NCBI GenBank assembly: GCA_964582705.1
Contig: CAZOTE010000022.1
Span: 1 to 30,672, forward strand
DNA from: Alkalibacter sp964582705
GTDB taxonomy: Bacteria > Bacillota > Clostridia > Eubacteriales > Alkalibacteraceae
Direction: 5' to 3'
DNA: 30,672 bases
The notes below the pieces were generated by a model. That model had not been told where the DNA came from, searched no databases, and was given only the letters and a program-made list of their open reading frames with translations. Each line of letters starts with the position of its first letter. Within the stretch, counting starts at the first letter, position 1. Made by a program: the position numbers and the translations under genes. Below are positions 17,494-24,208 of the stretch, piece after piece.

Positions 17494-17898
17494 ATGCATA
17501 AAGAAATTTCAATAAAAACTCAAAAAAGGTCTCAGATGATAGATATCACGCAAGCAATTGAAAATGCAGTCTCAGAAGAAGGGATAATGGATGGTATCGT
17601 AGTTGTATACTCTCCCCATACAACAGCTGGTATTACTATAAATGAAGGGGCAGACCCAGACGTTGTTCATGACATCTTGATGCAGCTTGATGAAGCGCAT
17701 CCATGGAACCATCGAAAGTACCTCCATGGGGAAGGAAATACAGCGGCTCATATAAAAACAAGCTTGGTGGGGGTATCACAAAGCATTCCGGTTATCGGAG
17801 GCAAAATGCTTTTGGGAAGGTGGCAAAGCATATATTTTTGTGAATTTGACGGGCCGAGAAGCAGAACATGTCATGTAAAAATGATAGGTGGGCGATAA
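17494..17898 (+). CDS. yjbQ: YjbQ/UPF0047 family protein
   Basis: Small cytosolic protein of 134 residues, the full usual length of the UPF0047/YjbQ family. Recognisable motifs are SPHTTAGITINEG, DEAHPWNHRKYLHGEGNTAAH with several metal-type His residues, and the C-terminal GRWQSIYFCEFDGPRSR. E. coli YjbQ has been reported to have thiamine phosphate synthase activity, but the physiological role of the family is unsettled. The start at 17494 is set by AAAGGGTGA at 17481-17489; an ATG at 17476 overlaps the upstream repeat and lacks a ribosome site. A hairpin follows directly. Confidence 0.9.
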   Translation: MHKEISIKTQKRSQMIDITQAIENAVSEEGIMDGIVVVYSPHTTAGITINEGADPDVVHDILMQLDEAHPWNHRKYLHGEGNTAAHIKTSLVGVSQSIPVIGGKMLLGRWQSIYFCEFDGPRSRTCHVKMIGGR

Positions 17899-17900
17899 AA

Positions 17901-17929
17901 AAGCTGAAAGCTCATTTAAGCTTCAGCTT
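17901..17929. terminator. Bidirectional hairpin terminator
   Basis: AAGCTGAA (17901-17908) plus GCT pairs with AGC plus TTCAGCTT (17919-17929) around one bulged A. On the minus strand the stem is followed by six T, a good terminator for the small membrane gene. On the plus strand the T run is interrupted, so yjbQ is served less strongly. Confidence 0.7.
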
Positions 17930-17938
17930 AATCCTTTT

Positions 17939-18145
17939 CTATTCCTTGACTGTAAAGAAGGTCATCACAAAATAGATAAATATCAATGTAAGCGATAATG
18001 TGATTCCTGCGGAGTTACCGTCTACAGGGCACATGCCTGCAGGAAGGCTTCTTCTAGCTAGGTATAGCTGCAGCAAATTGTAGATTGACACTGTAATTGC
18101 TATATAGAAAACGCTATTTGTAATTTTGGGGTTTATTATTCGCAT
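17939..18145 (-). CDS. Small two-helix membrane protein
   Basis: A 68-residue protein with two predicted membrane helices (about residues 10-28 and 48-64). The loop between them carries the pattern ARRSLPAGMCPVDGNSAG. I do not know a function. The CP(V/I)D loop resembles small uncharacterised membrane proteins of clostridia that I recall, but this is unverified. Support for a real gene: AAAGGAG on the minus strand eight bases before the ATG, a matched promoter at 18173-18201 and a terminator at 17901-17929. It is a complete one-gene unit, with a perfect palindrome over its -10 region. Confidence 0.72.
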   Translation of the reverse strand: MRIINPKITNSVFYIAITVSIYNLLQLYLARRSLPAGMCPVDGNSAGITLSLTLIFIYFVMTFFTVKE

Positions 18146-18169
18146 GTCGCTTCTCCTTTTGATCTTTTA

Positions 18170-18201
18170 TTAAGTATATACTTAAATCCAAATAAAAACA
18201 A
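18170..18201 (-). promoter_or_regulatory. Promoter and overlapping palindromic operator
   Basis: On the minus strand TTGTTT (18201-18196) and TATACT (18178-18173) have a 17-bp spacer. The -10 lies inside a perfect 16-bp palindrome, TTAAGTATATACTTAA at 18170-18185. A dimeric repressor bound there would block transcription of the 68-residue membrane gene. Confidence 0.5.
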
Positions 18202-18272
18202 TTTCGTTCTGCTGATGGCATATGGTATTATAAGGGAATAGGTATCATACTTACTTTATTGGGGGAGATGCA

Positions 18273-18416
18273 ATGGAGAATAACAAGGAAGCTCCAGGCA
18301 TATATGTTATGAAGCAATTGTTTGGTGACGACATAGAGGCGAGAAGCAAAAAAAGAGGAGGCTGTGGTTGCTTGATCACAGTTCTTTTGGCTGTAATTAT
18401 TCTTTTAATGCTGTGA
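18273..18416 (+). CDS. 47-residue membrane-anchored small protein
   Basis: A short gene encoding 47 residues. The N-terminal half is charged and soluble (MENNKEAPGIYVMKQLF...), a basic KKRGGCGC junction follows, and the last 14 residues form one hydrophobic helix ending at the C-terminus. That is a tail-anchored layout with the N-terminus in the cytosol. GGGGGAG at 18261-18267 is five bases before the ATG, a strong ribosome site. The next gene begins 40 bases later, so the two may be cotranscribed. A weak promoter (TTCGTT, 17 bp, TATTAT at 18226-18231) lies upstream. I recognise no family. The short CGC cysteine pair is notable. Confidence 0.6.
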   Translation: MENNKEAPGIYVMKQLFGDDIEARSKKRGGCGCLITVLLAVIILLML

Positions 18417-18456
18417 AATTTAATGATAGCAGAACAGGCCGCTTCGGGAGTATTTA

Positions 18457-19215
18457 TTGGTTCAAGGAGGACAACGAGAAAAAACAAATTCGACATTTGT
18501 AGGAATTGTGGCATTAATGTTTATGTCTTTAAGCATTTATATGTATCAGTTGGCTAGATTTGCATCTCCGAGAGATACAGTGTTTTATTTTCTTCAGGAT
18601 ATGGCATTTCTGCCTTTGCAGGCAGCAATTGTTACCATAGTGCTTGGAAAAGTACTATCGGCAAGAGAAAAGAGAGAGCGACTTAAAAAGACGAACATGG
18701 CCGTGGGAGCCTTTTTTAGCGAGACAGGCACGGAACTAATTAAACACCTCGTGAGCTTTGAAACCCAGAGGTCAAAGTTTAAAAACCTCGTCGATGTTTC
18801 TGAAAAATGGAATCAAAAAGATTTTTCTCGAGCCATAAAAGCAGTGGCAATAGAAAGGTTCAACATAACCTGCAAAGATTCTGAGCTTTTTAATCTAAAG
18901 GAATACCTTAGGAAACATAGGATGTTCGTATTAAGGTTATTGGAAAACCCAAATCTTTTAGAACATGAGACTTTCACGGACATGCTTTGGGCTGTTTTTC
19001 ACATGTCTGATGAAATAATGGCAAGAAAGGATATAACGAAGCTGCCAGATACAGACAAGGATCACTTGGCTATAGATATTGAAAGGGCCCTAAGAGCAGT
19101 TTTGGTACAGTGGATCAGCCACATGGAGCATTTGAAATCTGACTATCCATACCTATTTTCACTGGCTGTTAGGAAAAATCCCTTCAATTCTAAAGCAATT
19201 ATAAACGTCAAATAG
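18457..19215 (+). CDS. Conserved two-helix membrane protein of unknown function
   Basis: A 252-residue protein with two N-terminal membrane helices (about residues 14-33 and 43-63). A basic REKRERLKKTNM stretch and a mostly helical cytosolic domain follow. The segment FFSETGTELIKHL resembles uncharacterised proteins I recall from clostridia; no function is known. The start is awkward. TTG at 18457 follows GGGAG at 18446-18450 at six bases, while a stronger AAGGAGG at 18464-18470 has no ATG, GTG or TTG in frame within normal reach. GTG at 18508 is in frame but 37 bases away and would cut the first helix. I keep 18457. It ends at a clear terminator. Confidence 0.75.
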   Translation: MVQGGQREKTNSTFVGIVALMFMSLSIYMYQLARFASPRDTVFYFLQDMAFLPLQAAIVTIVLGKVLSAREKRERLKKTNMAVGAFFSETGTELIKHLVSFETQRSKFKNLVDVSEKWNQKDFSRAIKAVAIERFNITCKDSELFNLKEYLRKHRMFVLRLLENPNLLEHETFTDMLWAVFHMSDEIMARKDITKLPDTDKDHLAIDIERALRAVLVQWISHMEHLKSDYPYLFSLAVRKNPFNSKAIINVK

Positions 19216-19228
19216 AGAAATATAGCGG

Positions 19229-19269
19229 AAAAGCCATTTTTAAGCATGTCGCATAAGGATGGCTTTTTT
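19229..19269 (+). terminator. Intrinsic terminator after the two-helix membrane protein
   Basis: AAAAGCCAT (19229-19237) pairs with ATGGCTTTT (19259-19267), and the descending arm runs into six T. The loop of 21 bases can pair further. Confidence 0.75.
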
Positions 19270-19592
19270 ATTTTGAGAAATTATATCAGTGGATTATATT
19301 ATTGATTTTTACCGCATCTTCATCTTCAGTTGTCTTAGTTCATCCATATAAAATATAGACATCTATCATGAAAATATCAGAAATATATATTTTTGAAGGA
19401 TAATACGCTTTTAATGGATGTGAATCATGACAAAAGCGTGTCAGCAATTGTCATTGACAAATTGCCGTCGGTTAAAAAAAATAATTTAAAAAAAATATAA
19501 TATAGATTGAGTGAAATGTACAAAGAAAGGAGTTTTGTTGCTGAGAGTAATTTTTTAGATTCAAGTATTAATATTTTTAGAGGGGGATGTAA
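19270..19592 (+). promoter_or_regulatory. Leader region of the large repeat lipoprotein gene
   Basis: No gene is seen in this AT-rich stretch. It holds an 8-bp inverted repeat, ACGCTTTT (19405-19412) with AAAAGCGT (19432-19439). It also holds the palindrome TTGTCA-T-TGACAA at 19448-19460, whose right part reads TTGACA (19454-19459) and could be a -35. A TATAAT is at 19496-19501, but no -35 and -10 pair has a normal spacing. The ribosome site AGAGGGGGA lies just before the ATG at 19593. Confidence 0.4.
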
Positions 19593-22500
19593 ATGAGAAG
19601 TAGTAACAAACAACTATTCAGTGTAGTGATGTTGATTTTTTCAATTATATTGATAACAGGATGTACTTTTTTTAGTAACTCTGAGGTATCTGATGAATCT
19701 ACGCTGATAATAAACGAATCAGGAAGCTACATATTGTCAGACAACTATAAAGTTGTAGAAATCGAAGTTGGAGATGTAGTTATTGAAGATGGGAATGCTG
19801 AAAAGGTAGTAATAGAACAAACTGTAGGCGATGGAGAAGTAACACTAAATAACATCAATGCTCAAAAGCTATACGTATTTGGTGGAGGAGTTAACAGTGT
19901 TTTGTTGCAAGAAAAGACACGCATCAATGAGATACAGGTAAAAAGAGAAGATGGAGCCGTGCGGATAGCTATAGATGATGAGTCTATTGCAAGTAATGTA
20001 ACTGTTGCACAAGGAAGCCAGAATGTAATTATCCAAGGAAATATCGATATGCTAAAAGTAGAGGCTAGTGATATAGAAGTCACTGCGGATAAAGGACACA
20101 TAAGAAAAGCGATAATCAAAAATTCAAATTCGAGCATTATAGTAGGAGAAGATTCAAAGCTTGATGAAGGAAACATTTTTGAAGGGACATTAGGAAGCAA
20201 ATTCGTTATTTTAGGATTCGGAGAGTTGCTTGAAGTCAGTGGTAAGGAAAATAAAGTTGAAGTCGAAGGATTTTTAAAAAAATTAATAGTCTCACAAAAG
20301 ACTGATATAGTAGTAAATTCTAATATAGATGAAGTTATATTTAAAGACGATGCTGAAGAATCTATTCTGACCATAAATGCTGAAGGTGTCGTTAAGCTTA
20401 TTCGTTCTAATACAAAAATCAATATAAATGGAAAAGGTTATGTTGAAAAAGTGGTAGCTATTGCCACTAAACAAGTAGCAGGAAATTCAGTGATAAAAGC
20501 AATTAAGTTACAGGATGATCCATTTATTGATACGAATGATCTGAAAGAAGAAAATCGTAAAACAATAACAAACAATGTGCCTAAATTAGATGATAATAGA
20601 CAAGCGGTTCAAAATAAAGAATTATATAAAATAAAGTTTATTGATTTCGATGGTACTTTGTTAAAGGCAATTGAGGTAGAAAAAAACGGTAGTGCTATTC
20701 CACCCAAGAATCCGTCAAGGATAGGATATAGCTTTAAAGTATGGGACAAGGCATTTGACAACGTTACTGAAGATATGAATGTATTTGCGTATTATGAGGC
20801 AAAAGAGTATATAATTGCTTTCGATGAAAATGGCGGAAGCGAAATTGAAGATATTAAAGGCGAATTTGAGAAAACTATTTCCATGCCCGAAGACCCAAAT
20901 AAAGAAGGCTACGTAGTCGAAGGATGGTACAAAAATGCTGCTTTAACTGATAAGTGGAATTTCAGCAAAGATACCGTACCATTAAATGGTTTAACTTTAT
21001 ATGTAAAATGGATTGTTGAAGATTATAGCATAAATTATGAGTTGAACGGAGGCAAAAACCATTTTGATGCACCAACATCTTATAATATAGAGTCTGAAGC
21101 TATTTCTTTAAAAGCACCTGAAAAAGAAGGGTATATGTTTATAGGGTGGTTTGATAAAAATGAAGGAGGCAATTTATTTAACGAAATTGTTAAAGGAAGC
21201 CTAGGAGATAAGGTTGCTTACGCTAGATGGCAAGCAAAATCTGATACTGGCTATAAAATTCAGCACTATAAGCAAAATTCAAATGGAGAAGGCTATTATT
21301 TAGTTGAAACTGAAGCTTACCAAGGTGTAACAGATTCCAGCGTTGAATCAAAAGCTAAAAGTTATGATGGTTTTGAATTGAATGTAAATGCAGATGGAAC
21401 TCTTACCAGGGGGAAGATTAAAGGTGATGGAAGCCTTACAATGAAGTTGTATTATGACAGGATTAAATATAAGGTAGTCTTTAGAGACTATGATGACAGT
21501 ATTTTGAAGTCTGAAATGGTAATGTATGAATCGGATGCAAAACCACCTACGGCAGAGCGATCGGGATACACGTTTATTGATTGGAGTGGAACATTTGATA
21601 ATGTCGTATCAGACATAACGATTAAAGCAGTTTATGAGGTCAATACCGATACTGCCTACAAGGTAGAGCATTACAAGCAGGATGTAGACGGAGTAGGCTA
21701 TACATTGGCAGAGACACAAGATCTTACAGGCACGACGGATACAGTGGCGACAGCGGAAGATAAAGCCTATGTAGGATTTACATTTGACAAGGATATAGAA
21801 GGTACGGTTCAAAGCGGCAATGTAGAAGGAGACGGAAGCCTGACCCTCAAGCTTTATTATGACAGGAATGAATACAGCGTAGTATTCAAAGATCATGACG
21901 GAACCGTATTAAAGACAGAAAGCGTGCTGTACGAAGGCGATGCAGCTGCGCCGGTAGCAGCAAGGACAGGATATGTGTTTGACGGATGGGATGGAATGTA
22001 TGAGTACATAACATCAAGCAGGGTACTGACGGCTACATACAAGCCGGGGACTGACACTGCCTACAAGGTAGAGCATTACAAGCAGGATGTAGACGGAGTA
22101 GGCTATACATTGGCAGAGACACAAGATCTTACAGGCACGACGGATACAGTGGCGACAGCGGAAGATAAAGCCTATGTAGGATTTACATTTGACAAGGATA
22201 TAGAAGGTACGGTTCAAAGCGGCAATGTAGAAGGAGACGGAAGCCTGACCCTCAAGCTTTATTATGACAGGAATGAATACAGCGTAGTATTCAAAGATCA
22301 TGACGGAACCGTATTAAAGACAGAAAGCGTGCTGTACGAAGGCGATGCAGCTGCGCCGGTAGCAGCAAGGACAGGATATGTGTTTGACGGATGGGACGGG
22401 ATGTATGAGCATATAACATCAAGCCGGGTACTGACTGCTACATACAAGCCGGGTACTGACACTGCTTACAAGGCAGAGCATTACAAGCAGGATGTAGACG

Positions 22501-23888
22501 GTTTGGGCTATACATTGGCAGAGACACAATATCTTGCAGGTACGACGGATACAGTGGCGACAGCAGAAGATAAAGCCTATTTAGGATTTACATTTGACAA
22601 GGATATAGAAGCCACGGTTCAAAGCGGTAATATAGAAGGAGACGGAAGCCTGGTCCTCAAGCTTTATTATGATAGGAATGAATATCAAATAAGCTTTGGG
22701 ACAGGGGCAGGAAGTTTAGTGGAAACTGTTAGCGGGGTATTTGGAGGACTATTGCTCAAACCAGATGATCCAACTAATGAAGGTCATGTATTTGAGGGTT
22801 GGTACAAAGATGAGCTGTTTGAAAACAAGTGGGATTTTAATTTGGATACAATTCCTGCATCAAACATTACTCTTTATGCAAATTGGATAAAACCTAGTCC
22901 TAATGGAATGCTCTTAGATGCAGATGCAGGCAGTGATTTTATAGGCGTGTTATTTTCGAAGCCAGATGGAAATGTTTATTATATCAAGTCGGATAAAAAT
23001 AGCAGCTGGCAACAAGAGGTTACAATAGGATTAGGAACGGAAGGATCGATAAAAGTAGATGCGTCTGACAATGTCCATGTAGCGTATGTGACTGATGGCA
23101 AAATTGCCTATACTAAATTTGATGGAAATAGCTGGTCAGAAAAAACATACATAGAATCTTTGAATATAGGCGGAGCGGGCGCATGCTCAAAAGTAGACTT
23201 AGCCGTTGATGGAGATCTAAGTCCACATATTACATACACAGATAGCAGAGGAACAAGTGATGATTATTCACATCCTGACATAATGTATGCCAAGTTATCA
23301 GAGGGTACATTTAGTAGGAATGTGATATTTAGAGGTTATAGAGATTACTCAAGCTCAGGATCTTGGGGAGCCGATTATTATAACGGAGGTTCTTCAATTG
23401 CTGTTAATGAAAACGGAGACTATTTTATAATAGCCCACAGGCAAAATGTATGGAGATGGTTTGCTGGCACAGACAATACCTATTATATTATGATCCATTC
23501 TAATCTAGGAACTGGCAGCATAAGCAACTATGGTACTAATATCTATGAAACATATGATTTAGCCTATTCAAATGGGAAGTTTGTAGCATTGTACAAAGAC
23601 AGCACATTCAAGACTTCGGAGATAGCAGTAAGTGGAATTACGGCTAGTTTTATAAATACAACAGGAATAGGTGGATCCAGCGTGGCTAGCGTTTCTAACA
23701 ACGGAGTAAGCACCGTCGTAGGAGGAAAGTCTTCTGCGGGAACGCTTCTTACACACTTGGATGGATTATCTCAAGATCATATGATAAATGTAAAAGACAA
23801 CAAAGTATCAGTAGTATATTTAGACGGAGAGTATTATGGAGTATACAGAGATAACGAAAGCAGTGAGTTGAAAGTTAAAAAATTATAG
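19593..23888 (+). CDS. Large repeat-containing surface lipoprotein
   Basis: A 1431-residue exported lipoprotein with signal peptide and lipobox LITGC (Cys24). Residues about 35-310 are rich in short beta repeats with regular Val/Ile, like a beta-helix. From about 345 come InlB-type repeats (Flg_new family; pattern FxDxDGTxLK...GYxFxxWD). Residues 550-1034 hold a 135-residue unit repeated 3.6 times, joining a KVEHYKQDxDGxGY module to an InlB-type module. Another InlB-type unit follows (about 1035-1105). The last 320 residues have propeller-like repeats (NVYYIKSDKNSSW, KIAYTKFDGNSWSE). It is likely a cell-surface adhesin or wall-binding protein; the ligand is unknown. It is a single-gene unit ending at a very strong terminator. 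Confidence 0.85.
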   Translation: MRSSNKQLFSVVMLIFSIILITGCTFFSNSEVSDESTLIINESGSYILSDNYKVVEIEVGDVVIEDGNAEKVVIEQTVGDGEVTLNNINAQKLYVFGGGVNSVLLQEKTRINEIQVKREDGAVRIAIDDESIASNVTVAQGSQNVIIQGNIDMLKVEASDIEVTADKGHIRKAIIKNSNSSIIVGEDSKLDEGNIFEGTLGSKFVILGFGELLEVSGKENKVEVEGFLKKLIVSQKTDIVVNSNIDEVIFKDDAEESILTINAEGVVKLIRSNTKININGKGYVEKVVAIATKQVAGNSVIKAIKLQDDPFIDTNDLKEENRKTITNNVPKLDDNRQAVQNKELYKIKFIDFDGTLLKAIEVEKNGSAIPPKNPSRIGYSFKVWDKAFDNVTEDMNVFAYYEAKEYIIAFDENGGSEIEDIKGEFEKTISMPEDPNKEGYVVEGWYKNAALTDKWNFSKDTVPLNGLTLYVKWIVEDYSINYELNGGKNHFDAPTSYNIESEAISLKAPEKEGYMFIGWFDKNEGGNLFNEIVKGSLGDKVAYARWQAKSDTGYKIQHYKQNSNGEGYYLVETEAYQGVTDSSVESKAKSYDGFELNVNADGTLTRGKIKGDGSLTMKLYYDRIKYKVVFRDYDDSILKSEMVMYESDAKPPTAERSGYTFIDWSGTFDNVVSDITIKAVYEVNTDTAYKVEHYKQDVDGVGYTLAETQDLTGTTDTVATAEDKAYVGFTFDKDIEGTVQSGNVEGDGSLTLKLYYDRNEYSVVFKDHDGTVLKTESVLYEGDAAAPVAARTGYVFDGWDGMYEYITSSRVLTATYKPGTDTAYKVEHYKQDVDGVGYTLAETQDLTGTTDTVATAEDKAYVGFTFDKDIEGTVQSGNVEGDGSLTLKLYYDRNEYSVVFKDHDGTVLKTESVLYEGDAAAPVAARTGYVFDGWDGMYEHITSSRVLTATYKPGTDTAYKAEHYKQDVDGLGYTLAETQYLAGTTDTVATAEDKAYLGFTFDKDIEATVQSGNIEGDGSLVLKLYYDRNEYQISFGTGAGSLVETVSGVFGGLLLKPDDPTNEGHVFEGWYKDELFENKWDFNLDTIPASNITLYANWIKPSPNGMLLDADAGSDFIGVLFSKPDGNVYYIKSDKNSSWQQEVTIGLGTEGSIKVDASDNVHVAYVTDGKIAYTKFDGNSWSEKTYIESLNIGGAGACSKVDLAVDGDLSPHITYTDSRGTSDDYSHPDIMYAKLSEGTFSRNVIFRGYRDYSSSGSWGADYYNGGSSIAVNENGDYFIIAHRQNVWRWFAGTDNTYYIMIHSNLGTGSISNYGTNIYETYDLAYSNGKFVALYKDSTFKTSEIAVSGITASFINTTGIGGSSVASVSNNGVSTVVGGKSSAGTLLTHLDGLSQDHMINVKDNKVSVVYLDGEYYGVYRDNESSELKVKKL
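21240..22690 (+). repeat. Tandem 405-bp repeats inside the lipoprotein gene
   Basis: Period 405 bp (135 codons), in frame. Units: 21240-21644 (diverged), 21645-22049 and 22050-22454 (almost identical to each other), and a partial unit 22455 to about 22690 (similar, with scattered changes). The inner units look more GC-rich than the rest of the gene. Confidence 0.9.
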
Positions 23889-23923
23889 CAGTATCCCCGT
23901 GTAAAAAATAAAGTTTCACAAAT

Positions 23924-23962
23924 AAAAAGGTTCTGCACAGTTTTTAGTGCAGAACCTTTTTT
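23924..23962. terminator. Strong bidirectional terminator
   Basis: A perfect 15-bp stem, AAAAAGGTTCTGCAC (23924-23938) with its complement at 23947-23961, and an 8-base loop. T runs flank it on both strands, so it serves the lipoprotein gene (plus) and the AOR operon (minus). The minus-strand stop codon of the MoaD gene begins inside the stem. Confidence 0.92.
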
Positions 23963-24197
23963 AGCCACCAAGTATCGTAGGGTAAGCAACCATGTAGATA
24001 TCCTCTGATATGAGATGATTCAGACTCAACCTGTTTTCTCCAGCTTTAATAATTCCGATTTCTTCCCTTGGTATCCCGGCTTTGATAAAAATCTTGTCTA
24101 CCGTTTCTGGAAACATCAGTTCAATCATCACAGGATCTTCTTCAGGAGAGTATCTCTTTAACCATCCAATCAATTCAATTTGTATTTTTATCGTCAT
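23961..24197 (-). CDS. MoaD/ThiS-family sulfur carrier protein
   Basis: A ubiquitin-like protein of 78 residues ending in ILGG. The free Gly-Gly tail is the site that carries a thiocarboxylate in MoaD and ThiS. Beside an aldehyde ferredoxin oxidoreductase it probably gives sulfur for the tungsten or molybdenum pterin cofactor. No MoeB/ThiF-like activating enzyme or MoaE is adjacent, so those must come from elsewhere. AAGGA lies about ten bases before the ATG. The AOR stop is 11 bases upstream; this is the last gene of the operon. Confidence 0.85.
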   Translation of the reverse strand: MTIKIQIELIGWLKRYSPEEDPVMIELMFPETVDKIFIKAGIPREEIGIIKAGENRLSLNHLISEDIYMVAYPTILGG

Positions 24198-24208
24198 AAA
24201 TTAATTCC

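Noticed and set aside
19270..19592. Cyclic-di-GMP or other known riboswitch in the long leader of the surface lipoprotein
   Set aside because: No conserved core of a riboswitch class that I know could be read; only short inverted repeats are present.
19862..20422. 186-codon minus-strand frame opposite the repeat lipoprotein
   Set aside because: Ser/Thr/Pro-rich shadow of the beta-repeat coding region with no ribosome site.
21609..22301. Two almost identical 95-codon minus-strand frames
   Set aside because: They are the antisense of the 405-bp repeats and only reflect the duplication.
21240..22690. CRISPR-like array
   Set aside because: The repeats are long, in frame and without unique spacers; they encode protein domains.
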